Shown piece by piece: positions 1 to 8,516 of a DNA stretch of 64,000 nt (the first letter of the stretch is position 1; each line of letters starts with the position of its first letter). Source of the stretch: Pseudoxanthomonas mexicana (GTDB taxonomy: Bacteria > Pseudomonadota > Gammaproteobacteria > Xanthomonadales > Xanthomonadaceae). The notes under the pieces were generated by a model that worked only from the letters and a program-made list of their open reading frames with translations, was not told the DNA's origin and searched no databases. The position numbers were made by a program, and so were the translations under genes. The stretch is taken from assembly GCF_001556105.1 (NCBI RefSeq), contig NZ_LSIF01000026.1, positions 1 through 64,000 of the forward strand, in the 5' to 3' direction.

Positions 1-16
1 CGCCTGCCCCACCGCC

Positions 17-328
17 ATGCCCAACGACGCCCACCGCTACCGCATCACCGTCACGCCGATCGAAGACGACGGCCTGCAGTGCAACGGCCGCTGCACCATC
101 GAGTTCGAACACACCTGCCACGACGACTGGATGCGCATCCTCGAGAACATCCAGCGCCAGCGCGGCCTCAGCGGCGACGAGCGAGCCGCGCTGGTGGTCG
201 GCACCAAGCTGCTCAGCGGTCTGATGCTGGACCACCGCAAGGACACCGACGACCTGTTCGCGCCGTTGCGCCCGCACATGGGCACCTTCATCGCCGCGCT
301 GAAGGAGCGCGCCCGCGACGTCGGCTGA
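17..328 (+). CDS. DUF3861 family protein
   Basis: A 103-residue soluble protein of unknown function. The N-terminal HRYRITVTPIEDDG strand and the following acidic helix-rich part match what I know of the DUF3861 family, whose members are about 90-105 residues, so the gene looks complete. There is no signal peptide or membrane segment. The ATG lies 17 bases into the window, so its upstream context is cut off. It is followed 31 bases later by the Cdd1-like gene on the same strand. The family call is fairly firm; no function can be given. Confidence 0.75.
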   Translation: MPNDAHRYRITVTPIEDDGLQCNGRCTIEFEHTCHDDWMRILENIQRQRGLSGDERAALVVGTKLLSGLMLDHRKDTDDLFAPLRPHMGTFIAALKERARDVG

Positions 329-359
329 CATCCGGCATGCGTCCTCGTAGCCTGACCGC

Positions 360-653
360 ATGAAGGCACGGCACGCCACCGACGCGCACTCGCTGGAAGA
401 GATCCCCAACATCGGGCCATCGATCGCGGGCGACCTGCGCGGTATCGGCATCGCGCAACCGCGCGACCTGGTCGGCCAGGACCCCTACGCGCTCTACCGC
501 CGCGTCAACGACAGCACCGGCCATCGCCACGATCCCTGCCTCTGCGACTGCTTCATCGCCGCCGTGCGCTTCATGGAAGGCAGCGGACCCGTGCCGTGGT
601 GGCACTACACGTCCGAACGGAAGGCGCATTTCCTGCAGCGCCCCGCCGGTTAG
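360..653 (+). CDS. Helix-hairpin-helix Cdd1-like protein
   Basis: A 97-residue protein. Residues 15-31 (IPNIGPSIAGDLRGIGI) form a helix-hairpin-helix of the kind that binds DNA non-specifically. The C-terminal part, with CLCDCFIAAVRFMEG and a WWHYTSER motif, is typical of the pathogenicity-locus Cdd1 family, also annotated as mitomycin resistance protein. Members are usually 85-100 residues, so the length fits. A role in DNA repair or recombination is only guessed from the fold. The neighbours do not form an obvious pathway with it. Confidence 0.75.
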   Translation: MKARHATDAHSLEEIPNIGPSIAGDLRGIGIAQPRDLVGQDPYALYRRVNDSTGHRHDPCLCDCFIAAVRFMEGSGPVPWWHYTSERKAHFLQRPAG

Positions 654-706
654 GTTTCGGACAGGCGCTGCCGGCTAAGGTGCGGCGACCCGTCACGGAG
701 CCCTCC

Positions 707-1276
707 ATGCGTACCCGCCGCCGCTTCCTGGTCGCCACCCTCGCCGGCACCGCCACGCTCGCCCTCGCCGGCTGCGAAACGCTCAACACGGTCACCGGCC
801 TGTTCGGCAACCAGATCAACTTCACCCAGCCGCAGTTGCAGCGCTACCTCAACCAGAGTTTCCCGCGCGAGTTCGACAAGCTCGGCGGCCTGGTGTCGGC
901 CACGCTGACCAATCCGCGCCTGAGCATGCCGTCGAACGACAATCGCCTGCGCCTGGATTTCGATATCGGCGTCAGCGCACTCGGCGCGCGCGACGTGAGC
1001 CGCGGTCATTTCGCGCTGGCCAGCCGCCTGCGCTACGACCCCGCCACGCGTGGCCTTCACCTCGACAATCCGGAAATCCTGTCGGTCGACGTGCCCGGCT
1101 CGGGCTCGCTGATGGCCGGCGGCACGCGCCAGCTGGTCAACACGGTGCTGGCCGAATACGCGCGCAGCGAACCGGTCTACCGCATCGACAACGACATCCT
1201 GCAACGCCTGCCGGCCAGCAAGCGGATCGGCAGCACGCAGATCGAGAACGGCCGCGTGGTCATCCAGCTGCAATGA
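707..1276 (+). CDS. DUF1439 lipoprotein
   Basis: A 189-residue predicted lipoprotein. An Arg-rich n-region and hydrophobic core end in the lipobox LALAGC, so the mature protein should be lipidated. The rest is a DUF1439 domain, a family related to the E. coli YceB lipoprotein whose role is unknown. The ATG at 707 was chosen over an upstream in-frame GTG because it places the signal peptide at the N-terminus. A DUF1439 paralogue follows 9 bases downstream. The two share the RYDP.TRGLHL core, which suggests local duplication and co-transcription. Confidence 0.8.
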   Translation: MRTRRRFLVATLAGTATLALAGCETLNTVTGLFGNQINFTQPQLQRYLNQSFPREFDKLGGLVSATLTNPRLSMPSNDNRLRLDFDIGVSALGARDVSRGHFALASRLRYDPATRGLHLDNPEILSVDVPGSGSLMAGGTRQLVNTVLAEYARSEPVYRIDNDILQRLPASKRIGSTQIENGRVVIQLQ

Positions 1277-1285
1277 GGTAGTCCG

Positions 1286-1837
1286 ATGAAATCCCTGCTC
1301 TCCCGTCTCACCCTGCTCGCCTTGGTCTCGCTGCCAACGCTGGCCTCCGCCGACGCCGGCAGCGTGCTGCGTTTCAATGCCGCCCAGTTGCAGACGGCGG
1401 CGCGCAGCAGCTTCCCGATGGAACACGCGCTACTGGAAGGCTTCGCCTCGCTCACGCTGAGCGATCCGCAGGTGCGCATCCCCGCGCCGGGCGAACGGCT
1501 GAACCTGCAGATGAACTACGACGTCGTGCTGGCCAGCGGCGACCGCCTGGAGAACGGCAACGTGCTGGTCAGCAGCGGCCTGCGCTACGACCCCGGCACG
1601 CGCGGCCTGCATCTGGTGGACCCGGTGCTGGAACACGTGGGCGCCGCCGGCCGCGGCCTGCCCGGCGGTTCGCGCGAAGCGCTGCAGGACCTGATCCGCG
1701 AATACGCCAGCACGCGTCCGCTCTATCAGCTGACCGACGACGACCTGGCGCAGGTGCCGGGCACACTGGCCGCCGATGCCGTACGTATCGATGACGGCCA
1801 GGTAGTGATCACGCTACAGCCCGCCACCGCTCGCTGA
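1286..1837 (+). CDS. DUF1439 secreted paralogue
   Basis: A 183-residue protein with a cleavable signal peptide (SLPTLASADA around residues 15-24) and no lipobox cysteine, followed by a DUF1439 domain. The core LRYDPGTRGLHL matches the upstream paralogue nearly residue for residue, so the pair is a duplication in which one copy is lipidated and the other probably soluble in the periplasm. A GAGGTAG ribosome site lies just before the ATG. It converges with the DUF5916 gene, with only 10 bases between the stop codons. Function unknown. Confidence 0.8.
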   Translation: MKSLLSRLTLLALVSLPTLASADAGSVLRFNAAQLQTAARSSFPMEHALLEGFASLTLSDPQVRIPAPGERLNLQMNYDVVLASGDRLENGNVLVSSGLRYDPGTRGLHLVDPVLEHVGAAGRGLPGGSREALQDLIREYASTRPLYQLTDDDLAQVPGTLAADAVRIDDGQVVITLQPATAR

Positions 1838-1847
1838 AACCGTCGCG

Positions 1848-4058
1848 TCAGATCTCGAAGCGGTAGCTCAGCTTGACCACCAGCTGTTCGTCGTCGCGCA
1901 GGCGGACGCTGTCCTGCAGCAGGTCCTGCACGCCGTCGGTCCCGGTGCGCTGCTCGTAGCCGCCGCGCGCGTAGACCACGTAGAGGTACGACAGTGGCGC
2001 CAGTTCGTAGCGGTAGCGGATCTGGAAGCCGAGGTTGCGCACGCTGAAGTCGTTCACCGGGTCGGGGGCCACCAGCGCCTGTCCCTGCGGATCGAAGCGC
2101 CACGCATCCTGCATGCGCGCATCGAGGGCGATCGCCTGCATCTTCACCCGCAGCTGGTGGCGGTCCGTCATCACCCAGTTCAGGCCGGCATCCAGGCTGA
2201 CCTGGCGGCGCTGGAAACCACCTACCAGGTCTTCACGCTGCCAGACCAGCCAGTCGGGGGTGTATAGCGCGTAGAAGCCGCCGTAGAGGCTGAAGGCGTC
2301 GTTGATGAAGTACGTACCGGTGTAACCGGCGCCGGCACCCAGCCTGCGATTGCCGGCCAGCCCGCCGGTGAACGCTTCCGCTTCCGCCTCATGCGCCCAG
2401 TCGCCCTTGCGCGGCCGCTCGTACTGGAGATAGGTGTTGAAGTTGGCCGGCATCCGCACGATGCCGTTGCCGCGCAGCAGCATGTCGTTGATGCCCGCAC
2501 TGTTGACATTGATCTGCGCATACTCGTAGCTGCCGTTGCGCAGCTGCCCTTCGCGGCTCACGCGGAACTGGTCGTTGAGCTTGTCGCCTCGGTTGTTGTG
2601 GCTGCTGCTGACCCGCCCGCGCCAGTCCTTAGAGGAATAGCGCGAATCCTCCGGCAGGGCGGTAAAGCGCTTGCGCACTTCCCAGTGCAGGTAGTTGGTG
2701 CTGTTGCGCGACAGGTAGCCGAAGTCGTTGAGCTGCAGGTCGTTGCCGAAGTGCATGGCGATCCACTGCTGGCGCCAGCCGTCGTCCATCTCGTAATCGG
2801 CCCACACGGTGGCGCCGACATCGTCGACCTCGTTGCCCGCCTGTGCGATGCGGCTGCCGAGCAGGCGCGTGCGGACATTCCAGCGTGCCGTCGGCCGCCA
2901 GTTGTGGTCCACGCCCAGCACGGTGGCATCACGGGCGCGCCACGGATCGTCGACGCGGGTCAGCATGGCGCCGAGGTTCTGCGTGTCGAAATCGCGCACC
3001 ACGCGCAGCGCACGGTAGCTGCGGCCCGTTGCGCCATCCTCATCGGCGGAGAAGAGGCCGTAGTTCACCTTGCCCAGGCTGCCGTTCAACTTCACGGCGG
3101 CGGTGATGTCGCCGGTACTGCCCACACGGCGCGTATACAGCTGCTGGCTGTCGTCCGACGGCGTGGTCAGTTCGAAGATGCCCTGGTTCTCGGTGAAGAA
3201 CGGGCGCTTGTCGCTGATGAAGGTCTCGGTGGCGCTGAAATTGACCACCAGGTCATCGGCCTCCACCTGGCCGAAATCCGGCTTCACCGTCGCGGTCAAC
3301 TGGAAGCGCCCGTTCGGCTTCCAGAACACGTCGGCGCCGGCATTGAAGTCCCCGCGCCCACCGACGTTGTCGTACAGGCCCGACAGGTAGGGCGTGATGG
3401 CGAGCAGCGACTGGTCGTGCTTCGGCACGGTGATGGGCGCGAAGTCGGACAGGAAACGCGGGCGTTCGAAGCTGGCCGCCGGCCACGCCATGCGTTCGCC
3501 GGTCGCGCCGATCACGCGCGCCAGAAACACCTTCAGCGTGCGCTGCCCGTCCACGCCGTCGCGCATGGGGGCGGTATGCCAGGGAATCAGCAGTTCCACC
3601 GACCATCCCTGTTCGTCTTCGCTGACGGCATGGCGCCACTGGCCGTCCCAGTCATTGCTGAACTGGTTTTCGTTGGTGATGACCTCGTCGGCGATGCCGC
3701 CGGTGGAGCTGACCGTGAAGGCATAGCCGGTGCGGCCGTCGCCATCGAAGTCGATGAAGGCATTGACGCGGTCAACCTGTTCGCTGAAGTCGCGCTGCAC
3801 CTTCTGTCGGGTGCGCGGCACGCCGGCCGGATGTGTGGCGCGGAACGCGATGGCCAGGCCATCCGGCGTGGCCAGGATCCACGCCTCGGTCGGCAGCGAG
3901 CCGGGATCACCGGTCAGTGGCTGGGTCTTGCGGAAGTCGGTGACGTGGTGCCCGTCCTGCCATTCGGCCGGATCGATGCGGCCGTCGATCTCGACGGCAT
4001 GGACGACAGTACAAGGCAGGGCCAGCGCGAGCAGGCTGACGAAGCGGGAGAGGGGCAT
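1848..4058 (-). CDS. DUF5916 family outer-membrane protein with CBM9-like N-terminus
   Basis: A 736-residue secreted protein. The ATG at 4058 is preferred over an upstream in-frame start at 4115 because it begins a clean signal peptide (SLLALALPCTVVHA). After cleavage comes a carbohydrate-binding-family-9-like domain (IDGRIDPAEW and an FIDFDGDGRTGY stretch, about residues 25-220). A long C-terminal region rich in alternating aromatic strands and ending KLSYRFEI is typical of a DUF5916 outer-membrane beta-barrel. Ligand and function are unknown. Transport or binding of an oligosaccharide or peptide is a guess. It stands alone on its strand and converges with the DUF1439 pair. Confidence 0.75.
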   Translation of the reverse strand: MPLSRFVSLLALALPCTVVHAVEIDGRIDPAEWQDGHHVTDFRKTQPLTGDPGSLPTEAWILATPDGLAIAFRATHPAGVPRTRQKVQRDFSEQVDRVNAFIDFDGDGRTGYAFTVSSTGGIADEVITNENQFSNDWDGQWRHAVSEDEQGWSVELLIPWHTAPMRDGVDGQRTLKVFLARVIGATGERMAWPAASFERPRFLSDFAPITVPKHDQSLLAITPYLSGLYDNVGGRGDFNAGADVFWKPNGRFQLTATVKPDFGQVEADDLVVNFSATETFISDKRPFFTENQGIFELTTPSDDSQQLYTRRVGSTGDITAAVKLNGSLGKVNYGLFSADEDGATGRSYRALRVVRDFDTQNLGAMLTRVDDPWRARDATVLGVDHNWRPTARWNVRTRLLGSRIAQAGNEVDDVGATVWADYEMDDGWRQQWIAMHFGNDLQLNDFGYLSRNSTNYLHWEVRKRFTALPEDSRYSSKDWRGRVSSSHNNRGDKLNDQFRVSREGQLRNGSYEYAQINVNSAGINDMLLRGNGIVRMPANFNTYLQYERPRKGDWAHEAEAEAFTGGLAGNRRLGAGAGYTGTYFINDAFSLYGGFYALYTPDWLVWQREDLVGGFQRRQVSLDAGLNWVMTDRHQLRVKMQAIALDARMQDAWRFDPQGQALVAPDPVNDFSVRNLGFQIRYRYELAPLSYLYVVYARGGYEQRTGTDGVQDLLQDSVRLRDDEQLVVKLSYRFEI

Positions 4059-4184
4059 GGCAGGCGGGTGGTGGTCCGGTGCGCGCAAGGTAGCGACGGG
4101 AAATACGGACCACACCTGCCGTCGGTCATTTCAACCTTCCGGCCTGCTGCGGCATCCGTGCCTGGAGAACGGCGCGCCCGGTGC

Positions 4185-4658
4185 TCAGCGGCCTTTCTTG
4201 GGTTGCAGCATGGTACCGGTGCATTTCTCGCTGCCGCAACGGCAGGCCCAGATCTTCTTCAGGCGCGCGGTGTGCGCTTCGGCCAGGGTGATGCCGTAGT
4301 TGTAGGCGAGTTCCTCGCCAGGCTTGATCGCGCGGATCGCCTCGATGAAGACCTTGTCCTTCTTGCGGTTCTTGCCGTCGTGTTCCTCGATCACCGCTTC
4401 GCAGTTCGGGTCGCAGCTGTGGTTGATCCAGCGCGCCTTGTTGCCCTTGTGGTTGGCATCGATGACGTAGTCGTCGTTGAGCGTGAACAGGAAGGTGTGG
4501 CCCGAATCGGCATCACCGGTATCGTCGGCGTCCACCTCGTCGTGCGTGCGCCGCTTGCCCTTGTATTCCACCACCCGCTCGCCCTTCTCGATCGGGGCGG
4601 TGGCGAACACGCCATTGCCGTGGATATCGGATTGGCGGGCTTCGATCTTGCGGGGCAT
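4185..4658 (-). CDS. SET-domain protein-lysine methyltransferase
   Basis: A 157-residue protein consisting almost entirely of a SET domain, the fold that transfers a methyl group from S-adenosylmethionine to protein lysines. The two hallmark motifs are present: NHSCDPN at 79-85 and ELAYNYG at 116-122. A post-SET-like cysteine cluster (C139, C141, C146) can bind zinc together with the core cysteine. There is no signal peptide, so it should act in the cytoplasm. Bacteria lack nucleosomes; the target could be a ribosomal or nucleoid protein, but nothing here identifies it. It is monocistronic and divergent from the cytochrome gene. Confidence 0.85.
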   Translation of the reverse strand: MPRKIEARQSDIHGNGVFATAPIEKGERVVEYKGKRRTHDEVDADDTGDADSGHTFLFTLNDDYVIDANHKGNKARWINHSCDPNCEAVIEEHDGKNRKKDKVFIEAIRAIKPGEELAYNYGITLAEAHTARLKKIWACRCGSEKCTGTMLQPKKGR

Positions 4659-4808
4659 GCGACATCCAGGGGGGAAGTGGAAGCGCGATTCTCGCCCATG
4701 CCCGCGTGATTCCCAAATCCAAGGCCTGAATCACGGCCCGTCGGCCGGTGGCCGGTCCGCGCGGAGCGACGCGTTCGAAGACGCATTCGCCCTTGCAGAG
4801 CCTTCGCC

Positions 4809-5342
4809 ATGCAGCCGATCCGTCCCCTGATGCTCGTCGCCTTCATGCTGGCGCTGGCCGCCTGCCAGGCAGAGACCCCTCGCACGGTGGCGCCACTGCC
4901 CGCGCCGACGGCATCCAGCACCGACCTGCTGGCCCGCGGCGAATACCTGGTGCGCATCAGCGGCTGCAACGACTGCCACACCCCGGGCTACGGGGAGTCG
5001 GGCGGCACCTTGGCCAAGGACGCATGGCTGACCGGTTCGTCGATGGGCTTCCATGGTCCGTGGGGGACCACCTATGCGACCAACCTGCGCCTGCGCATGC
5101 AGCAGCTGACCGAAGCGCAATGGCTGGAGTACAGCGCGAACCTGCGGACGCGGCCGCTGATGCCGGACTTCGCCGTGCGCGCCATGAGCGAAGACGACCG
5201 CCGCGCGATCTACCGTTTCGTGCATGCGCTGGGACCGGCCGGCCAGCCGGCACCCGAGGCGTTGCCGCCGGGCCAGGCGCCGCCGGCACCGTACTTCGGC
5301 ATGGTGCTGCCCACCGTCCCCGAAGCACCGGTCGCGAAATGA
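4809..5342 (+). CDS. Cytochrome c lipoprotein
   Basis: A 177-residue lipoprotein: the signal peptide ends in the lipobox LAAC (Cys19). It carries a single c-type haem site, CNDCH at residues 53-57. Candidate Met axial ligands lie downstream (MGFHGPWG, PLMPDF). The haem-containing core resembles the mono-haem cytochromes that feed electrons in periplasmic oxidoreductases, but no partner enzyme is encoded nearby. The tail is rich in Pro and Ala. It converges with a small membrane-protein gene, with 15 bases between their stop codons. Confidence 0.75.
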   Translation: MQPIRPLMLVAFMLALAACQAETPRTVAPLPAPTASSTDLLARGEYLVRISGCNDCHTPGYGESGGTLAKDAWLTGSSMGFHGPWGTTYATNLRLRMQQLTEAQWLEYSANLRTRPLMPDFAVRAMSEDDRRAIYRFVHALGPAGQPAPEALPPGQAPPAPYFGMVLPTVPEAPVAK

Positions 5343-5357
5343 GCGACCGCCTGTCAC

Positions 5358-5561
5358 TCACCAGGGAAGCAGGCGATCGTCGAACATCCAGACCAGGCCC
5401 ATCGCCAGGCCGAACATGGTCCAGAACAGCTGGCCCAGGCCGCGGAACAGCTTGACGGCCAAGTAGACGCCACCGATGGAGAACAGCACGCGCCACAGGA
5501 AGCGCTGGTCCAGACCGCGGTCGGCCGGGGCGGAGTCGGAAGAGGCGTGCGTCGTGTTCAT
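5358..5561 (-). CDS. Small membrane protein, unknown
   Basis: A 67-residue protein with a polar N-terminus and one or two closely spaced hydrophobic segments (about residues 25-60). It ends in MFDDRLLPW. The ATG at 5561 is chosen because an AAGG ribosome site precedes it and the longer frame would only add Pro-rich sequence. I do not recognise the family. Its position beside the cytochrome gene suggests nothing definite. Confidence 0.5.
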   Translation of the reverse strand: MNTTHASSDSAPADRGLDQRFLWRVLFSIGGVYLAVKLFRGLGQLFWTMFGLAMGLVWMFDDRLLPW

Positions 5562-5703
5562 GTCGATTGCCTTGGGAAGCTGACCGTCCGGGAGTGGACG
5601 GGGCCCATGTTCCCGATCCGTCCGGCCCGGCATCAGTCGCAGCCGTCAGTCATCGCGGGTGACATTCGTCAGCCGGAGGGCTGAATGGGGAAAACCACGG
5701 GGT

Positions 5704-5741
5704 TTGAGCCCGGCGGCATGAAAGCGTACAATTTCGGTACG
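5704..5741 (+). promoter_or_regulatory. suf promoter with overlapping operator palindrome
   Basis: A promoter-like pair, TTGAGC (5704-5709) and TACAAT (5727-5732), is separated by 17 bases. A perfect inverted repeat, CGTAC-N7-GTACG (5725-5741), lies directly over the -10 element. This is the expected layout for repression by the Rrf2-type regulator encoded 24 bases downstream. The pattern is seen directly; the link to that regulator is inferred. Confidence 0.6.
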
Positions 5742-5764
5742 TTTTCAGGACCTCCCCTCCCCCG

Positions 5765-6223
5765 ATGCTCCGTGTCACCAAGCTCACCGACTACGCCACC
5801 GTGGTCCTGACCGTGCTCGCCGCGCGTCCGGGCGAGGTGCTCAGCGCGTCCGATTTGGCCGAGCATTCCGGCCTGGAGACGCCCACCGTCAGCAAGGTAC
5901 TGAAGCCGCTGGCCCAGGCCGGGCTGGTGGAAGGCCTGCGTGGTGTGCATGGTGGCTACCGCCTGAGCCGCGATGCCGCCGAGATCAGCTTGGTGGAGAT
6001 CGTCGAGGCGATGGAAGGTCCGCTGGCGATGACCGAATGCAGCCAGAGCGAAAGCCAGTGCGGCATCGCCCACCAGTGCGGCGCACGCGCCAACTGGCGG
6101 CTGATCAACGACGTGGTGTCCGACGCCCTGCGCGGCTTCACGCTGGCCCAGATGATCGCCCCTCCCCCCTCTTCCGACGACGTGCGCAGGCGACCCATCG
6201 CCGTGCAGGTCGCGACCCGCTGA
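5765..6223 (+). CDS. Rrf2-family SUF regulator
   Basis: A 152-residue transcription regulator. Residues 1-85 form an Rrf2 winged helix with the typical LTDYATVVLTVLA start and the GGYRLSR wing. Three conserved cysteines follow (C92, C99, C105), the spacing used by Rrf2/IscR-type proteins to hold an Fe-S cluster. It is the first gene of the suf operon, so it most likely senses Fe-S supply and represses the operon. A palindrome covers its own promoter. It matches the family annotated as SUF system Fe-S cluster assembly regulator; sufB starts 15 bases after its stop. Confidence 0.9.
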   Translation: MLRVTKLTDYATVVLTVLAARPGEVLSASDLAEHSGLETPTVSKVLKPLAQAGLVEGLRGVHGGYRLSRDAAEISLVEIVEAMEGPLAMTECSQSESQCGIAHQCGARANWRLINDVVSDALRGFTLAQMIAPPPSSDDVRRRPIAVQVATR

Positions 6224-6238
6224 ACCGTAGGCAGCCCG

Positions 6239-7678
6239 ATGGCCACCGAGAACGCTGAAATCCTGGAACAGCTGGGACGTCGCTACGACGCCGGCTTCAT
6301 CACCGACATCGAATCCGATTCGCTGCCGCCCGGCCTCGACGAGGACGTGGTGCGCGCCCTGTCCGCCAAGAAGGACGAACCCGAGTGGATGACCGACTGG
6401 CGCCTGGCGGCCTACCGCCACTGGCTGACCATGCCGGTCCCGCACTGGGCCAAGCTGAAGATAGCACCGATCGACTTCCAGGCCATCAGCTACTACTCCG
6501 CGCCGAAGGCCAAGTACGCCTCGCTGGACGAGGTTCCGCAGGAACTGCTGGACACGTACGACAAGCTGGGCGTGCCGCTGCACGAACGAGCCAAGCTGGC
6601 CGGCGTGGCGGTGGATGCCGTGTTCGACTCCGTCTCCGTCGGCACCACCTTCCGCAAGGAACTGGCCGAGAAGGGCATCGTGTTCTGCTCGATGAGCGAG
6701 GCCATCAAGGAGCACCCGGAGCTGGTCAAGCAGTACCTGGGCAGCGTGGTGCCGGTCGGCGACAACTATTTCGCCGCGCTGAACTCCGCCGTGTTCTCCG
6801 ACGGCAGCTTCGTGTTCATCCCCAAGGGCGTGCGCTGCCCGATGGAACTGAGCACCTACTTCCGCATCAACGCCGGCCACACCGGCCAGTTCGAGCGCAC
6901 CTTGATCATCTGCGAGGACAAGGCGTCGGTGTCCTACCTTGAAGGCTGCACCGCGCCGATGCGCGACGAGAACCAGCTGCATGCCGCCGTGGTGGAACTG
7001 GTGGCGCTGGAAGATGCCGACATCAAGTACAGCACGGTGCAGAACTGGTATCCCGGCGACGAGGAAGGCCGTGGCGGCATCTACAACTTCGTCACCAAGC
7101 GCGCCGAGTGCCGTGGCGCCCGCAGCAAGGTGGTATGGACGCAAGTGGAGACCGGTTCGGCCATTACCTGGAAGTATCCGTCCTGCGTGCTGCTCGGCGA
7201 CGACTCGGTGGGCGAGTTCCACTCGGTCGCGCTGACCCATCATCGCCAGCAGGCCGATACCGGCACCAAGATGATCCACATCGGCAAGCGCACCAAGTCG
7301 AAGATCGTCAGCAAGGGCATCAGCGCCGGCCGCGGCCAGAACACCTACCGCGGCCTGGTGAAGGTGGACCGCAACGCCGACGGCGCGCGCAACCACACCC
7401 AGTGCGACAGCCTGCTGATCGGCAAGAAGTGCGGCGCCCACACCTTCCCCTACATCGAGGTGAAGAACCCGACGGCGACGCTGGAGCACGAGGCCACCAC
7501 GTCGAAGATCAGCGACGACCAGATGTTCTATTGCCGCGCGCGCGGCATCGGCCAGGAAGATGCCGTCTCGATGATCGTCGACGGCTTCTGCAAGCAGGTG
7601 TTCCGCGAGCTGCCGATGGAATTCGCGGTGGAAGCGAAGAAGCTGCTGGAAGTGTCGCTGGAAGGCAGCGTCGGCTGA
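6239..7678 (+). CDS. sufB: Fe-S cluster assembly scaffold SufB
   Basis: A 479-residue cytosolic protein, the usual SufB length. SufB forms the SufBC2D complex on which Fe-S clusters are built before transfer to apoproteins. The conserved C-terminal core is intact, including the [13 protein letters not shown] and [19 protein letters not shown] stretches with the family's conserved Glu and His. It is the second gene of the suf operon, 15 bases after the regulator. A 73-base gap holding a hairpin repeat separates it from sufC. Confidence 0.97.
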   Translation: MATENAEILEQLGRRYDAGFITDIESDSLPPGLDEDVVRALSAKKDEPEWMTDWRLAAYRHWLTMPVPHWAKLKIAPIDFQAISYYSAPKAKYASLDEVPQELLDTYDKLGVPLHERAKLAGVAVDAVFDSVSVGTTFRKELAEKGIVFCSMSEAIKEHPELVKQYLGSVVPVGDNYFAALNSAVFSDGSFVFIPKGVRCPMELSTYFRINAGHTGQFERTLIICEDKASVSYLEGCTAPMRDENQLHAAVVELVALEDADIKYSTVQNWYPGDEEGRGGIYNFVTKRAECRGARSKVVWTQVETGSAITWKYPSCVLLGDDSVGEFHSVALTHHRQQADTGTKMIHIGKRTKSKIVSKGISAGRGQNTYRGLVKVDRNADGARNHTQCDSLLIGKKCGAHTFPYIEVKNPTATLEHEATTSKISDDQMFYCRARGIGQEDAVSMIVDGFCKQVFRELPMEFAVEAKKLLEVSLEGSVG

Positions 7679-7681
7679 TCC

Positions 7682-7735
7682 GGGCCACGGCCCTACCGCA
7701 CGACACGAAGACAACACGGTGGGCCAGGGCCCACC
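7682..7735. repeat. Short palindromic repeats in the sufB-sufC gap
   Basis: Two palindromes lie between sufB and sufC: GGGCC-ACG-GCCC (7682-7693) and GGTGGGCC-AG-GGCCCACC (7718-7735), the latter followed by CTACG. The second, read on the minus strand with its flank, begins CGTAGGGTGGG, resembling the ends of the repeat at 63103-63217. It may be a REP-like remnant, and its hairpin could stabilise or attenuate the sufB-sufC message. Confidence 0.5.
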
Positions 7736-7751
7736 CTACGGGAAACGCATC

Positions 7752-8516
7752 ATGTTGAAGATCGACAACCTCCACGCCAGCGTCGCCGGCAAGGACATCC
7801 TGAAAGGCCTCTCGCTGGAAGTGAAGCCCGGCGAAGTGCACGCCATCATGGGGCCCAACGGCGCCGGCAAGTCCACGCTGGGCAATATCCTGGCCGGCCG
7901 CGAAGGCTATGAAGTCACCGCAGGCAGCGTCGAGTTCGACGGCAATCCGCTGCTGGACCTGGAGCCGGAAGAGCGTGCCGCCGCCGGCGTGTTCCTCGCG
8001 TTCCAGTACCCGGTCGAGATCCCGGGCGTGAACAACACCTACTTCCTGCGTGCCGCGCTCAACGCGCAGCGCAAGGCGCGCGGCGAAGCGGAACTGGATT
8101 CGATGCAGTTCCTCAAGCTGGTGCGCGACAAGCTGGCCGTGCTGCACCTGAAGGACGAACTGCTGCACCGCGGCGTCAACGAGGGTTTCAGCGGCGGCGA
8201 GAAGAAGCGCAACGAAATCTTCCAGCTGGCCGTACTGGAACCGAAGCTGGCGATCCTGGATGAAACCGACAGCGGCCTGGACATCGACGCGCTGAAGAAC
8301 GTCGCCGATGGCGTCAACGCGCTGCGTTCGCCGGATCGCGCCTTCCTGGTCATCACCCATTACCAGCGCCTGCTCGACTACATCAAGCCGGACGTGGTGC
8401 ACGTACTGGCCGGCGGCCGCATCGTCGAGAGCGGCGGCCCGAAACTGGCGCTGGAACTGGAGCAGCACGGGTACGCATGGATCAAGGACCGTGTCGCGCC
8501 GGAGCAGGCCGCCTGA
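7752..8516 (+). CDS. sufC: Fe-S assembly ATPase SufC
   Basis: A 254-residue ABC-type ATPase without membrane segments. It drives conformational change in the SufBCD complex. Visible are Walker A GPNGAGKS (34-41), the ABC signature FSGGEKKR and Walker B LAILDETDSGLD. The ATG at 7752 is used because upstream in-frame sequence is a palindromic repeat rather than coding. Its TGA overlaps the sufD ATG by one base, which implies translational coupling. Confidence 0.97.
   Translation: MLKIDNLHASVAGKDILKGLSLEVKPGEVHAIMGPNGAGKSTLGNILAGREGYEVTAGSVEFDGNPLLDLEPEERAAAGVFLAFQYPVEIPGVNNTYFLRAALNAQRKARGEAELDSMQFLKLVRDKLAVLHLKDELLHRGVNEGFSGGEKKRNEIFQLAVLEPKLAILDETDSGLDIDALKNVADGVNALRSPDRAFLVITHYQRLLDYIKPDVVHVLAGGRIVESGGPKLALELEQHGYAWIKDRVAPEQAA

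Noticed and set aside
2391..4709. A 772-codon plus-strand frame opposite the DUF5916 gene
   Set aside because: Its product is low-complexity Val/Ala/Arg/His-rich sequence mirroring GC-rich codons of the minus-strand gene, and it resembles no family.
5669..7717. A 682-codon minus-strand frame over the suf regulator and sufB
   Set aside because: It lies wholly antisense to two well-identified genes and has antisense-type composition.
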